A stretch of 64,000 bases of DNA from Micromonospora tulbaghiae (GTDB lineage Bacteria; Actinomycetota; Actinomycetes; Mycobacteriales; Micromonosporaceae). The stretch's first letter is position 1. Each line of letters starts with the position of its first letter. The DNA is taken from contig NZ_FMCQ01000002.1 of the NCBI RefSeq assembly GCF_900091605.1, forward strand, positions 558,001 through 622,000, in the 5' to 3' direction. Made by a program: the position numbers and the translations under genes. Below, piece by piece: positions 1 to 8,990 of this stretch. Under the pieces are notes generated by a model. The model was not told where the DNA came from, ran no database searches, and saw only the letters and a program-made list of their open reading frames with translations.

Positions 1-508
1 GATCTTCGCTAGATCCGGCGCCCGCCGGGCCGCTCACGTCGCCGGTGAGGCGCTTGACCAGGCGTACGCAGGTGCCCTCCGGCGTGCCGACGATGGTGGC
101 CTCGTCCATCACCCGCGCCATGATCAGCCGTCCCCGGCCGCGGTCGCCGGTGTCGTCGCCGTCGGCCGCGCGCCAGCCGCCACGGTCGCGTACCTCGATC
201 TCCAGCCGGTCGCCGCGCAGCTCGGCCCGCAGCGTGGTGATGCCCTCCCGGGCGAAGCGGTAGCCGTGCTCGATGGCGTTGGCGCAGGCCTCGCCGGTGG
301 CGATGAGGACGGTGTCGATGTCCCACTCGCTCACGCCCTGGGCGTGCAGCCAGCCGCGCAGCCGCTCCCGGGTGGCGGCGAGCCGGGCCGGGTCGGCCGG
401 TAGGTCGATGGTGAGGACCGGGCCGCCGTCGCCGGATGTCCCACCCGTCACGTCCGGCCCTCCGTCCCGTGCCCGTCCCCGGACCTGGGCGCCCACTCGC
501 GCTGTCAC
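1..508 (-). CDS. RsbW-type ATP-binding protein (anti-sigma/kinase-like), 3' end cut by window
   Basis: The minus-strand frame encodes a small HATPase_c domain of the RsbW/SpoIIAB kind. Seen in order are an N box with GEACANAIEHGY, a D-box-like stretch EVRDRGGW, and a glycine-rich DRGRGRLIMARVMDE loop followed by a final strand, TCVRLVKRL. These are the ATP-binding elements of the GHKL fold. The C-terminus runs off the window start. GTG at 508 is the first start in this frame; a second GTG at 452 lies closer to the domain and could be the true start. Such proteins usually bind a sigma factor or phosphorylate an anti-sigma antagonist; the partner is not visible here. Nothing clear was seen between 509 and 699. 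Confidence 0.75.
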   Translation of the reverse strand, partial: MTARVGAQVRGRARDGGPDVTGGTSGDGGPVLTIDLPADPARLAATRERLRGWLHAQGVSEWDIDTVLIATGEACANAIEHGYRFAREGITTLRAELRGDRLEIEVRDRGGWRAADGDDTGDRGRGRLIMARVMDEATIVGTPEGTCVRLVKRLTGDVSGPAGAGSSED

Positions 509-699
509 CGCCTGATTCCACCGCCTGATTCACACCCTGTTGTCCCCGGTGGCCGCCGATTCATTCCCCCGGCGGCGATGTCCGTCGAGGTGATCATTGC
601 GCATCGGGGGCGGCGTGTCAGCCGGTGGGCCGGTGACGGCGCCGGGCTGGCATCCCAGGAGGACGCCGGCCCGGTCGCCGGGGCGGGCTCCGGCGGAGG

Positions 700-2043
700 T
701 CAGAGCGGCAGCCGCCCGGCGCCGGCGAAGGCGTCGACGGCGAGCGGGACCAGTGGGGTCGGCAGCGGCCGGGCGGCGCGCAGCGTGGGCGTCCATCCGG
801 CGTCACCGCCGAGGTCGGGGTCGTGGGCGGCGTTGTACGCGGCGCGCAGGTCCACCGGCCGGGGCAGGCGGTCACCCTGCCGGACCCAGCTGCCGCGCTC
901 GGTGAGCGCGGTGCCGCCCCAGTCGTACAGCAGGTCTGCCGCGGTGGTGTCGCCGGTGAGCGTGAAGAAGTTGTTCTCCGCGTACAGGGCGGACTGCACG
1001 CCGACGCCGAGGGCGTACGCGAAGCCGGGACCGCCGAGCCGGTAGTGGTTCTCGTGCACGTCGACCTGACCGAACCGCACCCGGGGCAGCCGTTGCAGCG
1101 TGCCGTCGAACAGGTTGTGCCGCACCGTCACGTTGAGTCGGCCCAGGTCCGGGCCGACGGTGTTCGACGAGCCGATGAGCATCACCTTGTCCCGGCCGGC
1201 GAACCGGTTCCAGGAGGCGGTGACCAGGCTGGCGGTGTGCGTGACGTCCAGCGAGCCGTCGTGCACCTGCCAGGGCCGCCCGAAGTAGACGGGCTGGGCA
1301 CTGTCCGGGTTGTCGCCGTCGGTGAACGTGTTGTGGTCGATCCAGACGTGCTCGCTGCGCCGGACGGAGATCTGGTCGTACTGGGAGTTCCAGTTGCCGG
1401 TGTCGCCGTCGGTCGGGGACCAGGCCGGGAAGCAGTCCCGGGCGTCGGCGAACTCGATATTGCGCACGATCACGTTGTCCACCCGGTCGATCATCAGCGT
1501 CAGACCGGTGAGCCGCGCGCCGCGCAGCCCGATGATTGTGGTGTTCGAGCCGACGTTGATCTGGGTCTGCCGGGTCTGGTTGGCCACCGACCGCACCCGC
1601 GCGGCCTCCAGCGGCCCGCTCGGGTTCACCCGGCCCCAGGTCGCCGGGTCGTACGCGGCCAGGTAGGAGGGCAGCGAGTACTCCGGGTCGGCCAGGTCGG
1701 CGCAGTCCAGCGGGGTGCCGTCCGGGCCCTCGAAACCGTCGACGGTCCCGTCCACGTACACGATCTTGGGGGTGGCGTCGGCGGCGTTCGTGGCGTTGTC
1801 GCCGCCGAGCGCGGCGACCAGCTCGGCCCGGGTACGCACGACGCGTACCCGGTCCGGCGCGGCGGCCGACCCGCCGGTGGTGCCGGTGCCCGCGGCGGCC
1901 CAGCCGTCGTTCGCGGCGAGGGTCTGGCGGCCGAGCAGTTCGGCGGCCCGGGACGGCACGCCGGGTGCGGCCGGCGCGGGCGCGGCGGTGGTGAGGACGA
2001 GCGCGGCGGTCAGCGCCGCGACGACTGCGGTTCGGGTACGCAT
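700..2043 (-). CDS. secreted pectate lyase, polysaccharide lyase family 1
   Basis: A 447-residue protein with a Sec-type signal peptide (basic MRTRTAV start, hydrophobic stretch to about residue 25 ending APAAPG). The rest is a parallel beta-helix lyase. WIDHNTFTDG is the family motif, followed by a calcium-site-like GDNPDS region and RLPRVRFGQVDVHENHY, which carries the catalytic arginine region. It should cleave polygalacturonate by beta-elimination outside the cell. The start has AGGAG about 11 bases upstream. It is the last gene of the leftward operon, 28 bases after an oxidoreductase. Its place beside hexuronate catabolism genes suggests that it supplies the substrate of the pathway. Confidence 0.93.
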   Translation of the reverse strand: MRTRTAVVAALTAALVLTTAAPAPAAPGVPSRAAELLGRQTLAANDGWAAAGTGTTGGSAAAPDRVRVVRTRAELVAALGGDNATNAADATPKIVYVDGTVDGFEGPDGTPLDCADLADPEYSLPSYLAAYDPATWGRVNPSGPLEAARVRSVANQTRQTQINVGSNTTIIGLRGARLTGLTLMIDRVDNVIVRNIEFADARDCFPAWSPTDGDTGNWNSQYDQISVRRSEHVWIDHNTFTDGDNPDSAQPVYFGRPWQVHDGSLDVTHTASLVTASWNRFAGRDKVMLIGSSNTVGPDLGRLNVTVRHNLFDGTLQRLPRVRFGQVDVHENHYRLGGPGFAYALGVGVQSALYAENNFFTLTGDTTAADLLYDWGGTALTERGSWVRQGDRLPRPVDLRAAYNAAHDPDLGGDAGWTPTLRAARPLPTPLVPLAVDAFAGAGRLPL

Positions 2044-2071
2044 GACTCGTTCCGTTCTCCTGGAGGGACAT

Positions 2072-3235
2072 TCACTGCACTGGCAGGTCCACCACGTACG
2101 GCGTGGCCGCCCACGGCACGCCCGCCTCGGACGGCAGCGCGCCGGACTCCGCGGCGGCCCGCAGCACCGCGCCGACGCCCCGCACCATCCGCACCCGCTG
2201 CGGGCCGTCGCCCGCCACGCGCACCAGGTCCCCGTCGAGCAGTGTCGGAACGGGTGCGTGCCGCAGCGCGTCCAGCACCGCGGTGAACGGCTCGGTACGC
2301 GCCAGCGGCGCGATCAGCGGCGTGCCGTCCGCGCGGTGGTCGAGCAGGTTCGCCAGCAGCCCTCGGCGGCCGGGCACCGGGCGGAGCGCGTCGTCGCCGG
2401 GTAGCCGCAGCCGGTCGGTCGGGTACTCCAGCACCGCCCGCCCTTGCTCGCCGGTGACGAGCACCTCCCCGGCGACGTGCTTCTCGGCGGCGAGGGTGAG
2501 CGCGGCCAGCACCGGCGGCCCGGCGTGCGGGGTCAGGCGCAGCACGGCGGTGTCGTCCACCTCGATCGGGCGGACCCGGTAGCGCTCGACAGCGATCCGG
2601 GCCGGGCGTACCGGCGTGCCGGTCACCGATTCGGCGATCGCCAGGCACTGCATCAGCGCGTGCGCGAGCGGGTTGGCGACCGCGCCGTCCAGCGCCGGGC
2701 GGCCGTCGACCGACCGCCGTCCGGCCCAGGGGGAGCGGGCGTAGTAGGCGTCCGGTCGTTGCCAGGCGGCGAGTGTGGCGATGCCGGTGACCGGGTCGAG
2801 CCGCCCGAGCGCGCCGGTCAGTTCGGTGAGCGCCGCCGAGCCGAGCGCCTGGAAGTTGACCTGCACGGCCCGGCCGGCGGCGTCCGCGGCGGCGGTGAGC
2901 GTCCGGTGTTCGGCGAGGTCGAGCACCGGCGGTTTCTCCAGCAGCAGGTCCGCTCCGGCGGCGAGTACGTCGAGCGTGATCGGCAGGTGGGTGTGCGGCG
3001 GCGTGCAGAGCACCACCACGTCCGGCCGGGACTCGGCGAGCATGGTCCGGTGGTCGGTGAACACGGCGGCCTCCGGCGGGACCGGCGCCTCCGGTTCGTC
3101 CGCCAGCGGGCGCACGTCGACCAGGGCGACCAGGCGCAGCCGTCCGGCCGCGTGCAGCTCCGCGATGGTCCGGCGATGCCAGCGACCGTGCCCGTTGGCC
3201 CCGATCAGCGCCACCCGCGGCGGCCCGCCGCTCAC
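2072..3235 (-). CDS. Gfo/Idh/MocA-family NAD(P)-dependent oxidoreductase
   Basis: A protein of 387 residues with an N-terminal Rossmann motif (VALIGANGHGRWH), then VVLCTPPHTHLP and the LLLEKPP motif typical of this family, and a C-terminal alpha/beta dimerisation half. The family oxidises or reduces sugars, inositols or sugar acids using NAD(P); the substrate cannot be read from sequence. GTG at 3235 has GGGGGG six bases upstream and puts the nucleotide-binding motif right at the N-terminus. A GTG at 3274 overlaps the preceding stop and is the alternative. It lies between the hexuronate reductase and the pectate lyase, so it probably processes a pectin-derived or related sugar. Confidence 0.82.
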   Translation of the reverse strand: MSGGPPRVALIGANGHGRWHRRTIAELHAAGRLRLVALVDVRPLADEPEAPVPPEAAVFTDHRTMLAESRPDVVVLCTPPHTHLPITLDVLAAGADLLLEKPPVLDLAEHRTLTAAADAAGRAVQVNFQALGSAALTELTGALGRLDPVTGIATLAAWQRPDAYYARSPWAGRRSVDGRPALDGAVANPLAHALMQCLAIAESVTGTPVRPARIAVERYRVRPIEVDDTAVLRLTPHAGPPVLAALTLAAEKHVAGEVLVTGEQGRAVLEYPTDRLRLPGDDALRPVPGRRGLLANLLDHRADGTPLIAPLARTEPFTAVLDALRHAPVPTLLDGDLVRVAGDGPQRVRMVRGVGAVLRAAAESGALPSEAGVPWAATPYVVDLPVQ

Positions 3236-3270
3236 CGGCCACCCCCCGGCTGGTCGCGGCCCGCCGCCGG

Positions 3271-4755
3271 TCACCGGGCGTCCGCCAGCGTGGCCCGTAC
3301 GCCGTGCCGCTCCAGCGCGGTGAGCCAGCCGGTCACGTCGGCGCGGACCTCTTCGTCGGCGGCCAGGTCGGCCGGGAACACCTCCCGGACCGCGAAGACC
3401 GCGTCCACCACCCCGGCCGGGGTGTGCGCTCCGGCGGCGAGCGCGGCGCGTAGCCGGTCCGCGAGCGGGTCGTCCAGCGGCAGCGGCCGGCCGTCGTCGG
3501 CGTACCCGAGCAGGAACCGCAGCCACGCGGCCACCACGAGCGCGCTCCACCGCGCCGACCGGCCGGCCGCGCGCAGGTCGGCGACGGTGTGCAGCACCCG
3601 CTGCGGCAGCTTCTGCGAGCCGTCCATGGCGACCTGTGTCGTCCGGTACCGGATCGCGGGGTTGCCGAAGCGGGCGAGCACCTGTTCGCCGTAGGCGGTC
3701 ACGTCCACGCCGGGCGGCGGCGTGAAGCTGGGCGCGATCTCCTCGGCGATCAGCCGCCGCAGCACCGCGTCCAGGTGCGGCAGGGCCAGCGCCTCGGCCA
3801 CCGTCTCCGCGCCGGCGAGCGCCCCCAGGTACGCGGTGGCGGAGTGCACGCCGTTGAGCGCCCGCAGTTTCAGCCGCTCCCACGGGCCGGCGTCGTCGGT
3901 GAGCACCGCGCCGGAGCGTTCCCAGGCGGGCCGGCCGCCGGGGAAGTCGTCCTCGATCACCCACTGCGACCACGGTTCGGCGGCGACCGCCGCCAGGTCG
4001 GTCACGCCCAGCGCCCGCCGGGCGGTGTCCCGGGTCTCGTCGGTGCTGGCCGGCACGATCCGGTCGACCATGGTGCCGGGGCAGGCCACAGCCGCCAGCA
4101 CCCGTTCGGCTGTGGCGTTGGGGACCCGGGCCAGCGTGAGGCACTGCTCCACCAGGCCGCGCAGCCGGCGCCCGTTGGCGGGCAGGTTGTCGCAGCTGAC
4201 CAGCGCGATCGGCCCGGCGTCGGCGGCGGCGCGGGCGAGCAGCCCGCGCAAGAGAAGGCCCGGCACGGTACGCGGCGGACGGTCGGTGGTGAGGTCGGCG
4301 GTCAGGTCCGCGTCCACTGTCAGCGCGGCGGTCACCGGGTCCATCCGGTACGCCTTCTCGGTCACCGTCAGCGTGACCACCCGGATCGCCGGGTCGGCGA
4401 GCAGGCCGACCACCGCGCCCGGGTCACCCGCGGCGTGCCGTACCCCCGTCAGCGCGCCGACCACCCGGGTGGCCGCGCCTTCGGCGGCGAGCGTGGTGAC
4501 GCTGAACAGGCAGTCCTGCGCGGCCAGGGCGTCGACCACGTCGGTGCTGCGCGGCGCGACGCCGATGATGCCCCAGTCGCCGCCGGCCGCCCCGACCGCC
4601 GCCTCGGTGTGCACGGCCTGGTGGGCGCGGTGGAACGCGCCGACGCCGAGGTGGACGATGCCGGCCGGCACGGTGCCGGGACGCAGCAGCGGCCGGGACT
4701 CCGGCGGCAGGTGGCGCAGCGTGGCCAGGCCGAGCCGGTCGGGGGTCAGCGCCAT
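3271..4755 (-). CDS. mannitol dehydrogenase family hexuronate reductase (UxuB/UxaB-like)
   Basis: A protein of 494 residues of the long-chain mannitol dehydrogenase family. The N-terminus has the NAD-binding GIVHLGVGAFHRAHQA motif. TVTEKAY and SCDNLPANG follow, and KLRALNGVHSATAYLG carries the catalytic lysine-asparagine region. In this family UxuB reduces D-fructuronate to D-mannonate and UxaB reduces D-tagaturonate to D-altronate. The sequence alone does not decide between them. It overlaps the upstream dehydratase gene by 10 bases, and UxaC is two genes upstream, so it should act on the UxaC product. The next gene's coding region begins just after its stop. Confidence 0.88.
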   Translation of the reverse strand: MALTPDRLGLATLRHLPPESRPLLRPGTVPAGIVHLGVGAFHRAHQAVHTEAAVGAAGGDWGIIGVAPRSTDVVDALAAQDCLFSVTTLAAEGAATRVVGALTGVRHAAGDPGAVVGLLADPAIRVVTLTVTEKAYRMDPVTAALTVDADLTADLTTDRPPRTVPGLLLRGLLARAAADAGPIALVSCDNLPANGRRLRGLVEQCLTLARVPNATAERVLAAVACPGTMVDRIVPASTDETRDTARRALGVTDLAAVAAEPWSQWVIEDDFPGGRPAWERSGAVLTDDAGPWERLKLRALNGVHSATAYLGALAGAETVAEALALPHLDAVLRRLIAEEIAPSFTPPPGVDVTAYGEQVLARFGNPAIRYRTTQVAMDGSQKLPQRVLHTVADLRAAGRSARWSALVVAAWLRFLLGYADDGRPLPLDDPLADRLRAALAAGAHTPAGVVDAVFAVREVFPADLAADEEVRADVTGWLTALERHGVRATLADAR

Positions 4756-6047
4756 GCCGGGCCGTCCGGGAAGCGGAACTGCGCGATCGACTCCGGGCGC
4801 ATGGTGGCGCTGTAGCCGGGCGCGGTGGGCAGCAGGTAGCGGCCGTCCCGGGTGCGGACCGGCTCGGTGAAGTGTTCGTGCAGGTGGTCGACGTACTCGA
4901 CCATGCGGCCGTCCAGGCTGGTGCCGACGCGCAGGTGGTCGAAGATCGCGAGGTGCTGCACGTACTCGCACAGGCCCACGCCACCGGCGTGCGGGCACAC
5001 CGGCACGCCGAACTTGGCGGCCAGCAGCAGCTCGGCGAGCACCTCGTCCACGCCGCCGACGCGGCACGCGTCGACCTGCATCACGCCGATCGCCTCGGCC
5101 TGGAGCAACTGCTTGAAGATGACCCGGTTGGCCGCCACCTCGCCGGTGGCGACCCGGCAGCGGCCGCCGGTCAGCTCGTCCACCGCGCGGGCGATCCGGG
5201 CGTGCCCGAGCACGTCGTCGGCGTGCGTGGGCTCCTCGATCCAGTACGGGTCGACCTCGGCCAGGACGCCCATCGCGGCGATCGCCTCGTCCACGCCCCA
5301 CACCTGGTTGGCGTCCATCATCAGCAGCGCGTCCGGGCCGATCTCGGCCCGGATGATCCGCGCCCGCCGCAGGTCGTCCTCGATCCGCCCGCCGACCTTC
5401 ATCTTCATCGCGCGCCACCCCTGCGCGTATGCGTCGCGGGTCAGCGCGCGCACCCGCTCGTCGGGGTAGCCGAGCCAGCCGACCGATGTGGTGTACGAGG
5501 GGAACCCGTCGCGCTCCAGCCCGGCCAGCCGGTCGGCCAGACCGTCGCGTCCCTTGTCCAGGATGGCCGCCGCGTCGTCCGGGGTCAGCGCGTCGGTGAT
5601 GTGGTGAAAGTCCACTGTCGCCACCAGCTCGTCGGTGGGCGCCTCGGCGAGGAACCGCCACATCGGCTTGCCGGCGAGTTTGGCGCGCAGGTCCCAGACC
5701 GCGTTGACCAGCGCGCCGGTGGCCATGTGGATCACCCCCTTCTCCGGCCCGAGCCAGCGCAGTTGCACGTCGGCGGTGAGCGAACGCCAGAACGCGACAG
5801 GTTCGGCGGCGATCTCGGCGACGGTGCGTCCGCGTACGTGGTGGGCGAGCGCGCGGACCGCCGCGCAGGTGATCTCGTTGCCCCGCCCGTTGGTGAACGT
5901 GAACCCGGCGCCGGTCGGCCCGCCGTCGGTGGTCAGCTCCACGTACGTGGCCGAGTAGTCGCCCCTGTTGATCGCGTCCGAGCCGTCGCCGCTGGCGGCG
6001 GTGGGGAAGCGCACGTCGTGCACCTCGACGTCGACGATCGTGGTCAT
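4746..6047 (-). CDS. enolase-superfamily sugar-acid dehydratase, L-fuconate dehydratase-like
   Basis: A protein of 433 residues with an enolase-superfamily capping domain and a C-terminal barrel. Visible catalytic elements are the MKMKVGG pair of lysines (about residue 221), MMDANQVW (metal ligand Asp), the WIEEPTHADD acidic ligand, and CPHAGGVGLCEYVQHL with the catalytic histidine. This pattern and the length match L-fuconate dehydratases rather than mannonate dehydratases. In this locus the expected job is to dehydrate the aldonate made by the neighbouring reductase to 2-keto-3-deoxygluconate. Characterised relatives accept several sugar acids, D-altronate among them as I recall, so the assignment to hexuronate breakdown is an inference from context. 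ATG overlaps the uxaC stop as ATGA. Confidence 0.85.
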   Translation of the reverse strand: MTTIVDVEVHDVRFPTAASGDGSDAINRGDYSATYVELTTDGGPTGAGFTFTNGRGNEITCAAVRALAHHVRGRTVAEIAAEPVAFWRSLTADVQLRWLGPEKGVIHMATGALVNAVWDLRAKLAGKPMWRFLAEAPTDELVATVDFHHITDALTPDDAAAILDKGRDGLADRLAGLERDGFPSYTTSVGWLGYPDERVRALTRDAYAQGWRAMKMKVGGRIEDDLRRARIIRAEIGPDALLMMDANQVWGVDEAIAAMGVLAEVDPYWIEEPTHADDVLGHARIARAVDELTGGRCRVATGEVAANRVIFKQLLQAEAIGVMQVDACRVGGVDEVLAELLLAAKFGVPVCPHAGGVGLCEYVQHLAIFDHLRVGTSLDGRMVEYVDHLHEHFTEPVRTRDGRYLLPTAPGYSATMRPESIAQFRFPDGPAWR

Positions 6048-7477
6048 GAAGGCTCACCTCCGAACTTGAAGACCTGCTTCGGCAGCCGGTACGCCAGGTC
6101 GACGATCGTCTCGGCGGCCTCGTCCCCGGTCAGCCGGTGCTCGGCGACGAGGCGGGCGAGGAAACCGGCGTCGACCCGGCGGGCCACGTCGTGGCGTACC
6201 GGGATGGAGCAGAACGCGCGGGTGTCGTCGACGAACCCGGCGGTGTTGTAGAAGCCGGCCGTCTCGGTGACCGCCTCCCGGAACCGGCGCAGCACCTCGG
6301 GGGAGTCCAGGAACCACCAGGGCGCGCCGAGGCGCAGCGCCGCGTAGCCGCCCGCGAGCGGGGCGAGTTCCCGGGTGAACGTGTCCTCGTCGAGCGTGTA
6401 GAGCACCACCGTGAGCCGGGGGTCGTTGCCGTGCGCGTCCAGCAGCGGGGCGAGGCCGTGCACGTACTCGGTGGCCTGCGGCACGTCCCCGCCGACGTCG
6501 CGGCCGTGCCGGGCGTGCAGCCAGCGGTTGTGGTTGCGGACCGCGCCCGGGTGCAGCTGCATCACCAGGCCGTCGTCGAGCGACATCCGGGCGAACTCCA
6601 GCAGCATGTGGGCCCGGAACGCCTCCGCGTCGGCGGCGTCGGCCAGGCCGCGGCGGCCCCTGTCGTAGAGCGCGGCGGCCTGCACCGGGCTGAGATCGAG
6701 GGTGCGGGCGGTCGGGTGCCCGTGATCGGTGGAGGTGGCCCCGGCAGCGGCGAACGCCTCCCGCCGGGCCCGCAAGGCGGCCAGGTAACCGGCGTACGTG
6801 CCGGTGTCCTCGCCGGAGACCTCGGCGAGCCGGTCCACGTTCGCCGACCAGTTGCCGAACTCCATGTCCACCACGTCGTCGGGGCGGAACGTGGTGACCA
6901 CCCGGCCGCCCGGCCCGCCCCAGCCGTCGGCGGCGAGCTTGGCGTGCCGGCCCAGGTCGTCCAGCGGCGACTCGGTGGTGGCGAGCACCTCGATGCCGAA
7001 GCGTTCGAACAGCGCCCGGGGCCGGAACCCCGGTTCGGCCAGGCGCGCGGCGAGCGCGTCGTAGACGGCGTCGGCGGTGGCCGGGCTCAGCGGCGTGTCG
7101 ACGCCGAACACGTTGCGGAACGTCTGCTCCAGCCACAGCCTCGACGGGGTGCCGCGGAACAGGTGCCAGTGTGCGGCGAAGCGCCGCCAGATGGTTCGCC
7201 CGTCGGTCTCCACCGGGCTGCCGTCGACGCTGGGCACGCCCAGGTCGGCCGGGGGCAGGCCCTGGCTGAGCAGCATCCGCGTCAGGTAGTGGTCGGGTAC
7301 GACGAGCAACCGGGCCGGGTCGGGGAACGGCTGGTCCTCGGCCAGCAGCCCGGGGTCGACGTGCCCGTGCGGCGAGATGATCGGCTGCTCGGCGGCGAGT
7401 GCGTACAGCTCGCGCGCCAGGGCGCGCAGGCCGGGCTCGGCGGGCAGCAGCAGATCGCTGGGGGACATGATCGGCAC
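6044..7477 (-). CDS. uxaC: glucuronate/galacturonate isomerase UxaC
   Basis: A protein of 477 residues, the usual size for UxaC of the amidohydrolase superfamily. Visible are IISPHGHVDP near the N-terminus (metal-binding His pair), HWHLFRGTPSRLWLE, LATTESPLDDL, MQLHPGAVRNHN, and the C-terminal FYNTAGFVDDTRAFCSIPVRHDVARR typical of the family. It converts D-glucuronate to D-fructuronate and D-galacturonate to D-tagaturonate in the cytoplasm. GTG at 7477 has GGAG nine bases upstream; an ATG at 7468 is the alternative but lacks a ribosome-binding site. The stop overlaps the dehydratase start, and the preceding oxidoreductase ends 17 bases upstream. Confidence 0.95.
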   Translation of the reverse strand: MPIMSPSDLLLPAEPGLRALARELYALAAEQPIISPHGHVDPGLLAEDQPFPDPARLLVVPDHYLTRMLLSQGLPPADLGVPSVDGSPVETDGRTIWRRFAAHWHLFRGTPSRLWLEQTFRNVFGVDTPLSPATADAVYDALAARLAEPGFRPRALFERFGIEVLATTESPLDDLGRHAKLAADGWGGPGGRVVTTFRPDDVVDMEFGNWSANVDRLAEVSGEDTGTYAGYLAALRARREAFAAAGATSTDHGHPTARTLDLSPVQAAALYDRGRRGLADAADAEAFRAHMLLEFARMSLDDGLVMQLHPGAVRNHNRWLHARHGRDVGGDVPQATEYVHGLAPLLDAHGNDPRLTVVLYTLDEDTFTRELAPLAGGYAALRLGAPWWFLDSPEVLRRFREAVTETAGFYNTAGFVDDTRAFCSIPVRHDVARRVDAGFLARLVAEHRLTGDEAAETIVDLAYRLPKQVFKFGGEPS

Positions 7478-7494
7478 GGGGGAGGGCTCCTCGG

Positions 7495-8823
7495 TCAGGG
7501 CAGGGTGAGCAGGTCGGCGACCCGGACGGGCGCGCCGGTCTCCAGCGAGCGGTTGGCGGCCAGGCCGGTGAGCAGGGCGAGCGCGCCGTCCCGGGCGGTG
7601 GCGGCCCGGCCGAGCGGGTCGGGTTCGCCGCCGAGCAGCACCCGGGTCATCCGGGCGTCCGCGCCGCCGTGCCCGCGCCGGGTCCAGCCGTCGACCGGGA
7701 TCTGGACCGGCGGCGCCCAGAACGGGCGCAACGTGAGCCGGGCCGCGCCCTGCTCGACGGCGGCCTCGTCGCCGTGCAGCGCCGCGCCCTTGAGCGCGCC
7801 GGCGACGGCCGGGCTGACGTGGTCGCTCTCGGTCACCTCCAGTTCGAGGCGGCCCCGGCTGCCGTTGACCATCACCCGGTAGCCCTCCCAGGGGGCGTAC
7901 GCGGTCAGGTGGTAGGTCATGGTCGCGCCGGTGTCGTAGCGGGCCAGCAGGGCGAGGTCGTCCTCGATGGTCACGCCGGGGGCGAAGACGTTGCGGTCGC
8001 GGTGGTAGCCGTCCTCGGCCTCGGCGTCGAGGTACAGCTCGCGCAGTCGCGGGTGGTCGGCCAGGCGCAGCGCGAACGGGTCGCCGTCGGCGGCGGGGGA
8101 GCCGTGCGCCCGGTCGTAGTCGCGGGCGTAGCCGTGCCGGCGGCCGTCCGCGCCGTAGAAGAACAACCGGCCGTACGCGTGCACCTCGACCGGGCGGGCG
8201 TCGAGCCACCAGTTGACCAGGTCGAAGTGGTGGCCGGACTTGTGCACCAGCAGGCCGCCGGAGACGGACTTGTCGCGGTGCCAGCGGCGGAAGTAGTCGG
8301 CGCCGTGGCGCACGTCGAGCAGCCACTCGAAGTGCACCGACCCGATCTCACCCACCGCGCCGTCGGCGAGCAGCCGCCGGACCTGCTCGTGCAGCGGGTT
8401 GTAGCGGTAGTTGAACGCGACTGTCACGCGCCGGCCGGTCGCGGCGACCGCGTCGAGGATGCGGCGGCAGCGATCGGCGTCGACTGTCATCGGTTTCTCC
8501 ACGACCACGTCGCAGCCGGCTCGCAGCGCCGCCGTCACGTACTCGTCGTGGGTGGCGTCCACGCTGGTCACCAGCACCACGTCGACGCGCTCCTTGGCGA
8601 GCATGGCGGTGAAGTCACCGGCTGCGTACGTCGGCACCGGCGGCCGGCCCAGCTCGGCCAGCCAGCGGTTGTGCGCCTCCATCCTCCTCTGGTTGACGTC
8701 TGCGAACGCGACCAGCTCGGCGGTGTCGGCGTGGTCGAGCGCGAGCGCGCGGACGAACATCTCGGCGCGTGCCCCGGCACCCACCAGGGCGTGGCGGACC
8801 CGTTCCCGGGCCGGTGGTGACAT
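7495..8823 (-). CDS. Gfo/Idh/MocA-family oxidoreductase, first gene of the leftward operon
   Basis: A protein of 442 residues. It has an N-terminal Rossmann fold (HALVGAGARAEMFV), DVVLVTSVDATHDEYV, VVVEKPMTVD (the family's EKP motif), and VAFNYRYNPLH. KSGHHFDLVNWWL in the C-terminal half is the conserved histidine helix. It is probably a sugar or sugar-acid dehydrogenase; the substrate is unknown. ATG at 8823 follows a strong GGGGAGG eight bases upstream, so it is preferred over the in-frame GTG/ATG at 8853. It is the promoter-proximal gene opposite lacI and lies next to candidate LacI operators. It shares only family-level similarity with the second oxidoreductase in this operon. Confidence 0.85.
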   Translation of the reverse strand: MSPPARERVRHALVGAGARAEMFVRALALDHADTAELVAFADVNQRRMEAHNRWLAELGRPPVPTYAAGDFTAMLAKERVDVVLVTSVDATHDEYVTAALRAGCDVVVEKPMTVDADRCRRILDAVAATGRRVTVAFNYRYNPLHEQVRRLLADGAVGEIGSVHFEWLLDVRHGADYFRRWHRDKSVSGGLLVHKSGHHFDLVNWWLDARPVEVHAYGRLFFYGADGRRHGYARDYDRAHGSPAADGDPFALRLADHPRLRELYLDAEAEDGYHRDRNVFAPGVTIEDDLALLARYDTGATMTYHLTAYAPWEGYRVMVNGSRGRLELEVTESDHVSPAVAGALKGAALHGDEAAVEQGAARLTLRPFWAPPVQIPVDGWTRRGHGGADARMTRVLLGGEPDPLGRAATARDGALALLTGLAANRSLETGAPVRVADLLTLP

Positions 8824-8847
8824 GACGTCGGCCTCCCCGCCAGTCGG

Positions 8848-8863
8848 TTGCAAAGGTTTGCAG
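8848..8863. promoter_or_regulatory. candidate LacI-type operator near the leftward operon start
   Basis: The sequence GTTGCAAAGGTTTGCAG is a near-palindrome with half sites TTGCA/TTTGC. It lies about 25 bases upstream of the first leftward gene and shares the core GCAA..TTTGC with the site at 9002-9013. It fits a LacI-family operator for the adjacent regulator. The call is by pattern only. Confidence 0.5.
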
Positions 8864-8893
8864 CCGAAGAAACCATGATGATGGATGTGTCGT

Positions 8894-8904
8894 CAACGGT
8901 TGCC
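8894..8904. promoter_or_regulatory. candidate second LacI-type operator in the divergent region
   Basis: CAACGGTTGCC contains a perfect CAAC-G-GTTG palindrome in the middle of the divergent promoter region. It resembles the sites at 8848-8863 and 9002-9013 and could allow looping or cooperative repression. It is short, so confidence is limited. Confidence 0.4.
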
Positions 8905-8990
8905 GCCCAAGCCGCCCTATCCATCCATATTGATGCGCTTTCGCGCGCCCGCTGGGTGCGACCCGGAAATCGAGCCGCAACAATGGACCA

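Noticed and set aside
823..2286. Long plus-strand open frame opposite the pectate lyase
   Set aside because: It is antisense to a clear lyase gene; its composition is typical of a GC-rich shadow frame.
4746..6047. True L-fucose pathway
   Set aside because: No fucose dehydrogenase, lactonase or matching aldolase is present, whereas all the neighbours belong to hexuronate breakdown.
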